The notes below the pieces were generated by a model. The model did no database searches. It saw only the letters and a program-made list of their open reading frames with translations, and was not told the origin of the DNA. A program made the position numbers and the translations under genes. A DNA stretch of 64,000 nucleotides. Source: Solea solea. Its lineage: Eukaryota > Chordata > Actinopteri > Pleuronectiformes > Soleidae. This document shows positions 47,400-59,475 of this stretch, one piece after another. Numbering within the stretch: the stretch's first letter is position 1; each line of letters begins with the position of its first letter. The stretch spans positions 4,368,054 to 4,432,053 of the forward strand of contig NC_081134.1 of NCBI RefSeq assembly GCF_958295425.1. The letters are read 5' to 3'.

Positions 47400-47820
47400 A
47401 ACAGAACGACATTGTTATTCCACATATCATTCCGTAATAACACCACATCCCTGTACACTTACAACCCTTTACAACAGAACTGTGTTCATCCAGAGAACAA
47501 ACTGAGCAATGTAGTTTGTGCAGTACAATGTAATGAGGATTGTCCTGACAGCTACACGAGGGAAACCAAACAACCACTGCATAAACACATAGTACAGCAC
47601 AGAAAAGCCAGCTCATCTGGACAGAACTCCGCTGTCCGACCTCATCTGAAGGACGAGGGACACTACTGTGAGACAATCTGAGCCAAAGATCAGTGTCAAC
47701 CAATGTAAATCCACTAAGACAGTGAATTGAGTGTTATGATTGGAATGTATAAAAAGCAAGAGATGCCAACTAGAAGCAGCTTGATAAGATTTGTCATTGT
47801 TCAGACACATCATCATCTGA
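47400..47820 (+). mobile_element. Penelope-like retroelement relic (GIY-YIG endonuclease end)
   Basis: A frame open from 47313 to 47681 includes S-N-V-V-C-A-V-Q-C-N-E-D-C followed by E-T-K-Q-P-L-H-K-H and S-S-G-Q-N-S-A-V. I recognise this as the C-terminal GIY-YIG endonuclease region of Penelope-like elements common in fish. The expected Y-I-G before E-T-K reads Y-T-R here, so the nuclease motif is damaged. The reverse transcriptase is absent. The sequence after the stop, with 'atgtataaaaagcaagagat', looks like the element's 3' tail. The insertion is in the sense direction of intron 3. Confidence 0.72.
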
Positions 47821-47829
47821 CTTTCAGGT

Positions 47830-50050
47830 CATTCAGTCATCAGACTAAATGCTGTATTAATTATAGTTTCAACTGTGTTCTTTTTTACTTTTCCTTACTT
47901 TAACCCAAGCCAGAAAGACATCATCAAGTAATATTACATTTCATGAAAATGTAAGTGAAATAGTTTCTCTTGCATGAGGGTTTTCAGGGTTAGTGTTATA
48001 ACACAAAGGAGTAACGTAATAAAAACCCTCCGACTGTGACGTGACTGCACACCTTTGCTCAGGCTGAACAGGATTAAAAGACATGTTCATAATTAACGCT
48101 TAATGAAAGCACCACCCCGCATCCACCTCCTAGAGCATGGATACTGTCAGGACCCGACGGGACCAGTCGGGTCAGGCCAGGATTGGACAAAAATATAGAA
48201 ATGATTGTCGGGCTCTGGTCGGGTTTGGTCACATCGCTTGACAAGTTCAAATGAGTAAGAGTAAAATGGGGTGAATTCATCGAAAATATGATGTAAAATG
48301 AATGCAAAGTGATTGACCTCGTGTTTCTGTTTAGCTATTGAAGCCACACAGTTAAACTAGAGTTAATTATGAAGAACTGATGGTGGTTTAAGGTGAGTCT
48401 GAAATTGTATACATACATGTATCTGTGTGTGCGCGTGTACCGTCGTGGGGCTAGTAGTTGCGTCCACCTGGATCAATATTTTTTCATTTACCATTGTGAT
48501 AGACAGTGCACGTCCACACACACACACACACAGACGCCAATAAAGCGCAAACACATTTGGACACACAGACACCCCACTTTTCCTGTATTCCTCTTTTTCT
48601 CCTTTTCTATCACCAAAAATAAAGGTTACAACCACCTGTGTGACAGTCAGAGCAGATCCACTTTACTCCAGCCGTGTACAGATTGCATGTTTAGTTCGGT
48701 TCGGGCTCGGATAACAATTGGCCTGGTGTGTTTGGGTCAGGTTCGGTCAATATCCTCTCGGGCTCGGTCAGGTCCACACTCTACCATCCACACACAGACA
48801 CTCTCTTTGTCTGAGCCTTTGTCTGTGGTGTCAGTGGAGGCGGAGTCTGACTCGAGCGTCAGACAGAGGTCTTGCAGAGCGGAGGATCTGATGAACAGCT
48901 CAGACAGCCATCCTACTCAACCTGCACCTACAGTAATTGCACATGTTTACACTGAGAGAATAAGACGGCCTAGATGTATTAGTTCTGTTTGGCAGAGAAA
49001 AGTTTAACGGAAGCTATTACAACTTTGTGAAATAAGACTATTTTACATAATGTATAAAATTAGTCTGATATTGCCTTTAACGCTTTGGATCCTGGGAGAG
49101 AGCTGCATTAATAGCACAGTTTCTGGGTAATCAAGTGAATGATGGACAACCCTGCAAGCCTGTAATTGTAATTATGGGTTATACCATTTCAGTGAAGGTA
49201 ATTAGGATGGTGTGTGTGACGATTCCACAACCGCCCATTTTAATCACGGCAGTGGAGCAGCAATGGAAGAACTTCTTCTGCATCATCGTGTTAAATTGTT
49301 CAGCTGGTGGTTAAAGGCCAATTAGCTTTTGAAACATTTTACTTCTGTTTAGCTCTTTATGTTTCTGTAATGTTTTATGATAATCTAACAGCTCTACTGT
49401 GGTACACTGGGTTTTATCCTGGATACATTACATGTGGACAGAGTTGTGGTCAAGCTTTCTGGAAGAAAATGTAGGCCTGATATGCTATTGAGAAAATATA
49501 GTATATATATATTTTAAATCACGTGGTTGATCCCTTAAACAGCAAGTTGACCTGCTGTTAAGAAGAAACCTTTTTAAAATACAAGCCTAAGCTTTATCAG
49601 TGCTGGAAAACAGAAAAAGATGTGTTGAATGAATCAGAAAAGGTCAAAAAAATGAAAAGAGAACCCTCAGCAGGGTCTCCCAGGATTAAATGGCTTTACA
49701 GCAGGGGTGGGAGCCTTTTCTCCTATCAAGGGCAATTTCAATTTTTATAACATCCCTTCGGTGCCATAAGCCTATTAAATTATTGAGCACATGCACATCA
49801 CTCTAACCTCACTGATGTGATGGCTGGAACGGCATCTGACAACGGCTATGTCACATGCATCGTATTTATGCAGATGATGCTTCTTGTAGCTGATTTTCAG
49901 GTTTGAGTCCTGAAGAGTTAATGTCTCAATGGTTAGTTTCACAAACAACATGATGTCAATTTGCACAGCGTGTATTGCAGCGTGAGCATGTGATTGACAA
50001 CTAGTGCTGTCCAACAGGTGCAGGGGTCGGTGATTGTACACAAGGGTCAG
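47830..50050 (+). other. Intron 3 segment, partly repeat-derived
   Basis: The stretch 48135-48790 contains 'acccgacgggaccagtcggg' at one end and 'cgggctcggtcaggtccaca' at the other, around a CA-rich core, and is probably one dispersed element. A 204-codon frame at 48393-49007 spans this repeat and its CA tract and is not credible as a gene. The stretch 49060-49330 is clean, non-repetitive sequence. Confidence 0.4.
48135..48790. repeat. Probable GC-rich-ended dispersed element
   Basis: Both ends are rich in 'cggg(t/c)tcgg(t/c)' phrases ('tcgggctctggtcgggtttg' on the left, 'tttgggtcaggttcggtcaa' on the right), unlike the surrounding AT-rich intron. I recognise the phrase as frequent in fish genomes but cannot name the family or the exact ends. 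Confidence 0.35.
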
Positions 50051-50052
50051 TC

Positions 50053-50572
50053 ATGGCCCCTCGCTAAGGGCCGTTCAGTTCCTGTACCGAAGGAGTGCGA
50101 GTCTGGTTTGCTTAGCCGGCAGTAAGTCAGCCCTTTGTCACAGATTCTGTTCAAAACCCTTACAGACAGAATTTTAGGCACAGCCGTGGGGCGGAGGGTG
50201 GCAGGAGGTTCTCATCTCGTCTGGTTCCTCTTAGCTTCATCAAATTACGACCTTCAGCTCTTGCTGGGGAGGTTCACAGCAGAGTGTGAAGCTGTTGGGA
50301 TGAAGATCAGCACCTCAAAATCTGAGGTCAAAAGGGTGGATTGTCCCCCTCCGGGCCGGGGGAGATGTCCTGCATCAAAGTGGAGGAGTTTCTTGGGGTA
50401 CGGATGAAAGGATGAAACGGGAACATCTGCAGTGATGCGGACGTGAAACCAATCTGTTGTGGTGAGGATGGAGTTAAGCCAGAAAGCCAAGCTCTCAATT
50501 TACCAGCAGATCTTCGTTTCAACCCTCACCTATTGTCACGAGCTTTAGGTAATGACCGAAAGAATGAGATTG
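50053..50572 (+). mobile_element. Rex3-like (RTE clade) LINE relic
   Basis: Fragments of a reverse transcriptase frame are recognisable: L-L-L-G-R-F-T-A-E-C-E-A-V-G-M followed by K-I-S-T-S-K-S-E, then 'gtggaggagtttcttggggt', then a piece encoding the segment around M-E-L-S-Q-K-A-K-L-S-I-Y-Q-Q-I-F, then 'accctcacctattgtcacga'. The order matches Rex3-type LINEs of fish. Frameshifts and a deletion of the catalytic Y-x-D-D region leave it non-functional. It is truncated at both ends and lies in the sense orientation. Confidence 0.75.
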
Positions 50573-50579
50573 TGCATAC

Positions 50580-52340
50580 TCTGAGTCAGGCCCATCCCCA
50601 CTCATCCAAATTGTTCACTTCTGTTTTCATAAAACAACATTGCGCTGGCAAAAAACAAAACCTCGAGGCTTTAGAACAGCAGCACATGAACCAGTGGGTG
50701 ATGTCACAGTGTGCTGCCACTTGGTTTTTGAAAGAAAATGCTCCCAGCATGAGTTTGCCCCAAAGAGAGATGCAAACTTCAGTGTATGTGTATCTCTTCA
50801 GGATTGTTTCTTGACAGATCAGTGATTTTGTGTTGCAGGTTGTTACACACATCAACTGGTTCCAGAGTGGGCCAGTTTCACACTGTGTGTGTGTGTGGCG
50901 TTATGGCTGCATCTCTCTTATCATTTAGGCACATATTAGCTAATGAGACTGTGCACGCTGGCTGCGTCTCTTCTTGAGAACAGACCTTTCATCTATTCGG
51001 CGGGAGGCTTGCACATGTCACAGCAAAAGTGTAAAGTGAACATGATCTTTCACCACAGGCCTTACTGTGTACACTTGATTTTTGAGTAAGAAAATACCAC
51101 AAGGAAATTCTGTTCTCTACTTCTTCTTTTCTACTTTCACAAAGTAAAAGTAGCCTTAAAAGGTCATGCACACCCCTGCACATATGTCCACTCATCACGG
51201 CCGATAAGACCTCTGCTGTGTTCAGAGGTGGACAAACCTGTGCCGAAATGTCAAGATGCAAGACAAGACAAACGTGTGACATGTGCCAGAAGCAAGATAG
51301 ACAACATCAGATCTGTGAGGACCAATTAGAGAAATCAAATTATACATGATATAAGCATAAATGCAGTATATACCATGTTTGAAAGGAGCTCTTTTTATCA
51401 CCATGTTGTGTCTCAACTGAAATGGATAATTGGCACCGTCAATGTTTATCTCAGTGATTCACAACTAGTCGGTGCAAATGTTTCCGAAAATTGATCTTGA
51501 AATGATCTGAAAAGATGATGAAGTAAAATCAGAATATGCAGACCAAAGGTGTTTCTTTTCCCGTTTCCACAGTTTTTTTTTCTTTTTACTTTTATAACAT
51601 GAAAGCAAAGGTCTGCTTGGTTTTTATTTTATTATTATTTTTGGAGATAAGATAAACCTTTGGTATTGCCTTCATCCGTGAAAGGAAACAAAAACCTGAA
51701 CACAAAATGTAGAGAAGAAATTCTGCCGCAGGTGGAGAAGAAATTTCTGAGAAGACTTATGAATAAGTGAACTCTGGTAGAGGAAAGAGATTTCAAACAA
51801 GGGAAAGAAAGGCACCTTTATTCCTGCTGTTTCCACCCCTGAGGAATGCAAAACAAAAGTGATGCAACAGGAGTGGGAGCTGTGATCAGACAATGCTGCT
51901 CAAGCGGCTAAACACGGCCTTGGAAAAAGAAAAGGTATTTTCTTACAATTAAAAAACAAACAAGGTTAAACATGTCAGGTATAAACATCTTTTTCTAGTG
52001 CAGCATTAATGCATTAATGTGCATCAGCTTCACGTCCCCGAGAGCAATGAATATCATGCAACACGCGTGTTTCACCTAATCACACGTTCATATGACCTTT
52101 ACCTCTCAACAGGTGTATGACAACCATTATAATACACATGATGACAACACAGGAGTAGATCTATATAACTAATGGTCCAGTGCGTCACATTTAGGAGGAT
52201 TTATTGTCAGAAATTGAATATAGCACCGATACGTATGCATGTTTAAGTGTATAACTGCTTTATACATAAAAAATAACATGGATTTCATTTGAAATAAGCA
52301 TTTCATATGTATTTTTATATATTTTAGGCAAGGGTCTTGC
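50580..52340 (+). other. Intron 3 segment, no gene
   Basis: Short unrecognised frames, AT-rich. No mobile element was identified. Confidence 0.5.
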
Positions 52341-52344
52341 TGTA

Positions 52345-52480
52345 CTTGCTGTCTGATTTTGGTTGGACTAAGACAATAGTTTGGTTACCTTAATGTCACG
52401 TTAGTCTGACTAAGTCGAGCTAGTCTTAATTGGACTAATATACCTGAATAATGCAATTCATAGTCTGATTTCATTGTCAG
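52345..52480 (+). mobile_element. Fragment related to the 21520-22080 element
   Basis: It contains 'ttggttggactaagacaata', 'gtttggttaccttaatgt' and 'tacctgaataatgcaattca' followed by 'tagtctgattt'. These correspond in order to the left part of the element at 21520 ('agtcggactacgacaataat', 'ttggttttcttaatgt', 'tacctggataatgggattca', 'tagtctgatta'). Only the 5' part is present. Confidence 0.65.
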
Positions 52481-52484
52481 ACTT

Positions 52485-53235
52485 GATTATGATTATTGTT
52501 ACTATCTGTGGTCTTTTTTCACACGCACTCTTTAATAGAATTCAATTCAATGTATTTTTCCAAACCAAATTGTTTGAGTGACTTATTTGTATCACTTTTG
52601 ATGTTTGAATAAAAATCATAAAAACTAAATGATCAGAAACACTTGAAACTACTCATTAAATGGGTAATTTTTCTAAACTTGCGTCACCAAACTGTTCAAA
52701 CACAGGGATTAGGGAATAGCAGTGTTCCATCTGTCATCCTCCTCGCAGCTTGTTTTCCCTCCTTTTAAAAGATAGCCATTGAAGCTCAGTGCTTGACATT
52801 TCACATCACATTATTCACCAGCATGTTCATAAACAAGGAAATGAAGACGACTTCTTATGTGAGATGAGCTGCGCGCCTCCTCGCTAAGACCTCCACGCAG
52901 CTACCACTGATTGCTTGATGAGAAAATGCTGTGCTCTAAATGTTGAATATCTTCCAATTTGTTTTGTGTGTGTGTGTGTGTGTGTGTGTTTGATTGACAG
53001 AGTCAGAACCAGAACAGATGGACATAAAATGGATAAAAATGCTCGTCTAGTTCTGATTGAATCAAAGTTTGTGCAGATTTTTTTATAACTGTGTTGTTTT
53101 TGCTTTTATGTTAATTTATATAACTTTATAAATATTCTACGTCATCTACTTTACAGTCACGTATCTGTGGAAATGACAGTTATACATTTATGTACAGCTT
53201 CTGCACAGTCACATGGCATGGGGAAAAACAAACGT
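52485..53235 (+). other. Intron 3 segment, no gene
   Basis: Contains a (TG)n tract at 52965-52989. Otherwise AT-rich and unassigned. Confidence 0.5.
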
Positions 53236-53289
53236 TGATCCTATAATTAAACTTCAGAAAAGAGCAATTAAGATAGTAAACTAGTACAA

Positions 53290-53560
53290 GTTGGAGCATT
53301 CTTTACGTCAATAAGGAAAAACGCGCTCCGATGAGTTCGCTCATTTACGTAAGGTGCAAATTGCCAAAATGGACGACAAAATTCAAAATGGCAGACTCCA
53401 TGTTGAGTTGTGGCCATGGTTACATTTGACTTTTTTATTTGTCTTGGTCTATAACGTCTTCCTACCAAGTTTCGGGAAATTCAGTGGAACTCAATGTTGC
53501 CTCTGTTTTCACCTTAGGGGGCGCTATAGAACAATATGTTTTATCTACGTTTCGGATTTT
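53290..53560 (+). repeat. Probable dispersed repeat ('aatggcagactccatgttga')
   Basis: The order 'caaaatggcagactccatgt', 'gttgtggccatggttacatt', 'ctaccaagtttcgggaaatt' and 'gggggcgctatagaacaata' is typical of a widespread fish repeat. Overlapping frames on both strands here are incidental. Confidence 0.45.
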
Positions 53561-54019
53561 GTTGGTTTTTCCTTGTATTGTACAGGTCAGGCAAAAATAA
53601 TCCATGTGCTTCAGCCTATTCCTTTTTTCTGTTATTGGCATTTTTGTGTTAAGTGACCTCACAAAATGTTTACATTTTATATGAATGTAACCGAAATAAA
53701 GATTTTTGAATAAGCAATAATACTCTACACCAAAGTAAAACAAATAAAAATGTCCCTCCATGACTTTTACTTGGTTAGACACAGTGTGCACCACAGCACT
53801 AGCCTGAATAAAATACTAATAGAGAAGTGAGCACATTCCCTACCAACACAACATGGAAAAGTATTTCCTTCATTATCACTAAAATCCTTTCAACAGTCTG
53901 GAAACACTTCTTCAATTTCTTAAGAAAATCTGCCCCAATTTCACAAATCCCCAAACAGGAGACACGTTCAAAACAGAAAAATGCTAAAAAGGCTTCTTTC
54001 TTTTCCCCCCACTGCACTG

Positions 54020-54022
<3 letters not shown>

Positions 54023-54064
<42 letters not shown>
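54023..54064. repeat. (TG)n microsatellite
   Basis: A perfect TG tract of about 42 bp in intron 3. Confidence 0.95.
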
Positions 54065-54065
<1 letters not shown>

Positions 54066-54472
54066 TGAAATAGGAGAGAGGAAGCCTGAGCACACTTTCA
54101 AACAGCCAGGTAAACCTTCCACTCCAAATGTGTCACCCTCATCAATTGGAGGCGAGCGGGGTGTCGACGTGACTGCCTGCTTGTTCCTGTCAACACTTTT
54201 CTCGTCAAGCCTGGGTTTTGTTTCTCTGAGTTAAAGCGTCGGCCAGTGTGGGTGTTGTTAGTGTGCTTTGTGGAGACGGCAGGGTGAGAGTTTGAACACT
54301 CGTTAAAAAAAAGAATAATAATAATAACAATAATGCATGTTGACATAATGTGGAATATCCGCCAAATAAAAACGAATACATTTCAATTGTCTAACTGGCA
54401 TTGGTTGGGATTTAATGTTTGCCACCAGTTCAGTGCACACTTAGTCACAACATCGTGAAATTTGTGAATACA

Positions 54473-54730
54473 TCCACGCATACATCTTCTACCGCTTTAT
54501 CCTCTACATGAGGGTCACAAGAGGTGCTGGTGCCAATCCCAGCTGACATAGGGCGAAAGGCGGGGTTGACTCTGAACAGGATGCCAGTCCATCACAGGGA
54601 CACATAGAGACAAACAACCATTCACGCTCACACTCCAATGTCCAATTCACCTAATCCACGTATCGCATGTTTTTGGACTGTGGGAGGAATCCGGTGAACT
54701 CAGAGAAAACCCACACACACACACACAAGG
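54473..54730 (+). repeat. 'taccgctttatcc' dispersed repeat, best-preserved 5' half
   Basis: It runs from 'cgcatacatcttctaccgct' through 'gtgccaatcccagctgacat', 'gatgccagtccatcacaggg', 'acatagagacaaacaaccat' and 'tgtttttggactgtgggagg' to a CA tract. It is colinear with 8937-9292. Confidence 0.75.
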
Positions 54731-55094
54731 AGAAATAGGTATAATTACATGCATGTAATGAATAATATTAATAACATGCTCATGAATTACCGGGAGAGCT
54801 GCAAAGGTAAAGCAAGCAAAGAGGGCTGAAGCTTTGGTATGGACAGAGATAGTGTGATTGAGTTTTATTTTAGGTTGAGAATGAGTTACAGCGACAGGAT
54901 TTTGTATCACACATGCATTCAGTGAGGCTGAGGCGGGGTTACGTTGCTACCTGTAAAGTAACCTGGCTCTTGTTATAAATGCCTCTCACTATTGATGATT
55001 CTATGCAATGCCAGGCTTTTGAGAATATCTTTGTAACTCATTCCCAATCATGTGCACATTATACCTATTTCATGGCAACAAATTAGTACCATTA

Positions 55095-55195
55095 GGCCAC
55101 AAATTTTCAATTTGCTTCAATTTGCCTAATCCCCAAATCTGCATGTTTTTTGGTCTGTCGCAGGAGTGCTAATCACTACGCCAACCGTGGGGCCT
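55095..55195 (+). repeat. 'taccgctttatcc' repeat, 3' fragment
   Basis: It contains 'tgcctaatccccaaatctgc' and 'atgttttttggtctgt', then 'gtgctaatcactacgccaac' and 'cgtggggcc', with the middle deleted. It may be the 3' end of the copy at 54473, separated by an insertion. Confidence 0.6.
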
Positions 55196-55199
55196 AGCT

Positions 55200-57142
55200 C
55201 TGATATATACATTTAAAAATGCATGTATAAAATTACAGAATTAGCTAGCTTATATCTTCATAATAGTATGTTTTTCTATGTCACCACCAACCTTTATTTC
55301 TTTTAACATGTTTTCTCTTTCGTCTTTTTTGCCTCAGCCTATTTTTGACAAAATCCAATCGTGCCTGTGACAATAACGATGAAAACCAAAAACATATTCA
55401 GGTCAAACTAATGCTAATGCATCTGAATGAATGTGGTAGCGAATTACTGGCGTTAGGAAACAGCCAGTGGCAGCGCTACTTTTTAAATTATTAAACAAGA
55501 AAGTTAATGTAACATAATGACTGTGCATTATTGATTTTATTTTCCTCCTTCACAAAGATTTTTTCTCCCATTAATCCTTGTTGCATTATAACAATCTTTA
55601 CAAGCAAACGACCCCGCTGGAGCGATTCTAATAAAGGTTGCCAAGGTTACGTGTATTAAACTTGTAACATCGCCATCTCATCTTAAAAATGCACCTGATA
55701 ACTGATGCGTGAATGCATCCGCTGGTTACCAGTCATGATCCCAGTCGAGATGAGGCTCAGCTGTGCAGCAGAGGGAGAATAATAACAAGATGCACGACTG
55801 TGCCTCATTCAGCAGATGGATTCAAATCTGTCCCTGATGAATTTTGCATTGTAAACCTGGGACTTCAGCCCTTGTTGGGACATTTTCACACCGTATGCAT
55901 GGAAACAAGACCAGATCTCTCTCTACATGGTGGCTATTACTGCAAAAAGTGATTAAATGCTCCCTGGATAAGTTAAACAATGTCAATTTGCATTATCAGA
56001 AGAACTGTGGTTGAGACTATAATTAATTTCAGGTAAACAACTTAAAAATGCTGTCTAGTTTGCCAACATACAGTCCTAGTGCCACAAGTGGTCGCCTGCA
56101 TCTTTCCAGTCATTCCAGAAGCTCATGATTCACAATGATGTCATTAAAGATTTGTTTTTCACTAAAATGTTCACTAAAAAAAAGACGATAGATATTTTTG
56201 TAACATCAGTGGCATTAGTGCATCTGCTTCCTCTGCATGTCCAGAAAAGCAATTGTCCATATTTGTAAACCAAACAAACTATATCCAAGCCATCCAGGCA
56301 ATGATGCAATGATTTTGTGATAATCAATATATTGCAAGACAATCATATAGCGATACATCGCGATACATCACGATATCTGTCTCACTGAAGAAAACAAAAC
56401 GTCCGTGGAAAGTTAAAAGTGCAGGATTTCTCTGTTTATTCACAACAGGGTGGATGGAGCATCTCTTAACGTAGCTTTCTCCACCATTATCCTGCTGTAA
56501 ACTCCCTCTTCTTCGGCCAGGTATTCTTCATACACTATATGCTGCTATTTGAATGTAAACTTTTCAGAAAGTTCTCGTCCCAAAATATTCGAGGTCATGT
56601 TCAACAGGAAATAATTATTTCACTGTCAGAAGTTTCAGTTCTTTTTCAGTTCCCTCTCACTGAAAACCAAAGATTTCTGTGGCTGTTCTGTTCAAATCCA
56701 ACAAAGAATTGTTAAAAATACATGGAGTCAGACTGTTTTTTTTTCATTTGGCAAGAACTCTATGAAACGCACCACTGTGATGGGTATTTAGAGAGTTGTA
56801 AGAAAACTGTGTTTACTGCTGATTCCTTTGCTTAACAAAGTCCACCACTACAAGCAAGGCTATTTTGTGATGAAGGGTTTGATTATTTGACAGGGTTCAT
56901 TTGTATTTGTCGATATGTAGGATGGATCTGTATTTTAATGAAGATGTGAGGGAATTATGAATGACCTGGCAGCCAGGAAAATCGAACTCAGGGTTTCAAG
57001 AAGTCTTTACTCAGGCGCAGATTTTCTGATTATCAGTCTCGCGTTCACATTCAAAGGAAAATCAACCACGCTACCGTCTTCATCCGTATGTTCTCCCACA
57101 CGTGAAATCCGTCTAACTTGTCTTTTTTTTTCTTTTCTGCAG
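55200..57142 (+). other. End of intron 3, no gene
   Basis: The stretch 56285-56400, with 'gcgatacatcgcgatacatc', looks repeat-derived. The 37-bp block at 56045-56081 recurs in intron 4. The intron ends with a strong pyrimidine tract and acceptor 'tcttttctgcag' at 57131-57142. Confidence 0.5.
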
Positions 57143-57250
57143 GAGGGTATCAAACTCCTGGCTGAGCACCGGCTGGTTCACGATGACCATCGCTCTGGAG
57201 CTGTGCGACAGGATCAACGTGTATGGCATGGTTGCCCCTGACTTCTGCAG
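57143..57250 (+). CDS. ST6GALNAC5: ST6GALNAC5-like sialyltransferase, coding exon 4 (sialylmotif S)
   Basis: A 108-bp exon. Its first base completes the codon split after exon 3 (R214), then 35 codons encode residues 215-249, and AG begins residue 250 before donor GTGAGA (phase 2). The product includes W-L-S-T-G-W-F-T-M-T-I-A-L-E-L-C235-D-R-I and N-V-Y-G-M-V-A-P-D-F-C. This is sialylmotif S, which contacts both donor and acceptor. C235 corresponds to the cysteine that pairs with the motif L cysteine in sialyltransferases. The only frame that joins exon 3 is this one; a longer open frame through the region (56957-57241) is a different frame and is rejected. The mammalian enzyme is about 336 residues, so roughly 85 C-terminal residues, with motifs III and VS, are missing from the window. 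Confidence 0.94.
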
Positions 57251-59470
57251 GTGAGACAGCGGAGCTGAATGTAAAACAGCATCACAAAGCTCATCAAATC
57301 AAAAAGTTCTTTTTAAAGCAAAGCTGTTTTGCAGTTGCTTCAATTTTGTACAGAATCATTTGAGATTGAAAGACTGATAAAAAAAAAAAAATATTGAATA
57401 ACGTATTCCCCTCCTCGCCTGAGGCGGCGCTGCATCAAGATTTACTGAAGGAGAAGACAAACAAAGAACAAGAAAACTGGCACATCTGTTGGTTAAAGCA
57501 GGGCAACTTATGTTTCCACCACATCAGAGCAAAACATGGAGCTGCATCCAATCCTATCGTTTAATGTGAACAGACACATATGCACTGCAACAATGGCCTC
57601 AGCCATTTCTCCCGGCTATCGTTTTACACACGCGTTTGTTTTGGTTGTGTTTACCCACAATGCCCTGCGTTGAAGTCCGCTTCCTGCATTTGGTTCCCTT
57701 GAAGCGAACTGAGACCTAAACGAACTAGGGTTCGATGAAAAAGGGCTGGTGTGAATGCACCATTAATGCTTTAAAAAAAAATAAAAAGTCATTAAAATGT
57801 CAAGAATAAGGCAAGTGGTGTCATTTCATCATGGCCTCTCACAATTATGTTAAACTTTCACACTCAATTTCATTTAAAATAAAACTTAGAAATAAGCAAA
57901 ATAAAAAAACGCTTTGCTATGGCTCGCTAAATTGCTGACGTGCTCGCTGCTAACGTTAGCTGTGGCTGCACTCGCGACTGGGTGCTTTGCATTGACGTGG
58001 TAGGCTAAACTTGAGCTGCTTCGGTGGTAAGCTAACTCCTTCTTACACAGAAGACATATCACTTTACCTTTATCAATGGTGCCGTCAGGGCGTTTTTTAA
58101 AATCGCATACAGAAACAGTAAAGTTAGAGATTAAAAATTAGATTAACACGATTAAAAAACGCGCTAAATATGAATGTAATCACAATTAACGCGTTCATTT
58201 GACACATCTACATTTAATATGTAATGTGTATATCTAAGTCTAGAAGGTGAAGTCAGGTCAGCTGGTCACTCTCTATTTTGAAACAATTGAAATTTAAAGA
58301 GCTCTCTAACCTTCCCTCCCGTCTCTTCACGCTTTGAGCACCATTGTGATCATATCTGAATTTTGCCGTAAGTAAAATCAGCTAAAAAAGGGCTGCAAAG
58401 GACACACATACACGCATATTATATTTAAAGACGCTGCTTTTCTTTGTTGTATCTGAAATAAGATTTTTGTTAGTCTGGATTATTTAGTATGTAAGTGCAG
58501 ATTTCACAGTAATCAAGTCTGAACTGGAAGGCGAATAAATGAGGGATAATGTCATATTAACCATATATATATTAACCAAAGGTCAGAGCAGCTTCTTTTG
58601 AGTAATTCCGTTTATGGCCAGGTTAACACTGTAACTAAAATTATGTTAACTTGTATTCTGATTGCTCATTCTTTGGAGTCAGTGCTCTCTCACACTTCCT
58701 TTTCTTAGATGACAAACGATAGCTCACAAAAATGTCACAACTCACAATTAAAGTCACGTAACCACTCTAATAATTTCTACATTTCTCAGAGCAAATGCAT
58801 GCCAATTTACTTAATCATGCACTCAAGCAGTAGTAATTGATCGCTTTGCATTTGTGCAACTGCCTCCGTTAAAAACTGCCATTAGCAAAAGTTAACTTTC
58901 CATGACATAACTGATTGCCTTGGTTTTAAAGCTATTAAAGCACTGATTTGAGGCCTTTGCATAACAGAGCAAATCAGAATATTCCACATTTCTATTCTGA
59001 AGTGATGAAATGATGAAGATTAAACTCCTGATCAAATCAATCCTCCTCTCTTCCTCTTGTTACTAAGCTATTCCATCATTTCTTCCTCTTTTTTTCCCAG
59101 TAAAGTGACTGAGCACCGGCTCATTATTGCTACATATTGACTTCACCTGTTGCCTCCTGGGTGTGTTAAAATTCACCTCAATTAATCACATTTTTGTGTC
59201 GTTTACTCGCGTCTCTGTTGATTTTACATTTAATTTGTATAACATAAGTGGAGTGGGCCCTTAAAGTTGGAGTAGGCAACATATGTTTGGCATTATCGAT
59301 CAATTAATGCCATAATTACCCTTCAGCATAAATGTTAATCAAATGATCTAAGAGAGACCTAAAGAAATGGCGCTCCTTGGCTCGTCTACTGAGCAGCTGT
59401 GTGTACATTTACTCTCTGTTTAAGATTTGGCACTGACTGCACTACGCTGAAAAACAACCTTTATAAAAAA
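57251..59470 (+). other. Start of intron 4, no gene
   Basis: Intron 4 starts at 57251 and does not end within the window. The stretch 57600-57780 ('gaactagggttcgatgaaaa', 'gggctggtgtgaatgcacca') and 58075-58210 ('cacgattaaaaaacgcgcta') look repeat-derived. The stretch 58780-58990 is clean, AT-rich sequence that could be conserved non-coding DNA. Confidence 0.45.
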
Positions 59471-59475
59471 AGAAA

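Noticed and set aside
48393..49007. 204-codon frame, the longest in the window
   Set aside because: It runs through a dispersed repeat and a CA tract, has no domain or splice support, and lies in intron 3.
56957..57241. 94-codon frame overlapping exon 4
   Set aside because: It uses a different frame from the sialylmotif S and reads through intron sequence.
46413..57250. Assignment of the gene to ST6GALNAC6 or ST6GALNAC3
   Set aside because: Motif L and S sequence excludes ST6GALNAC3. ST6GALNAC6 is close in this region, but the M-K-T-P-M-R-H-G start and the end of the stem fit ST6GALNAC5 better. A phylogeny would settle it.
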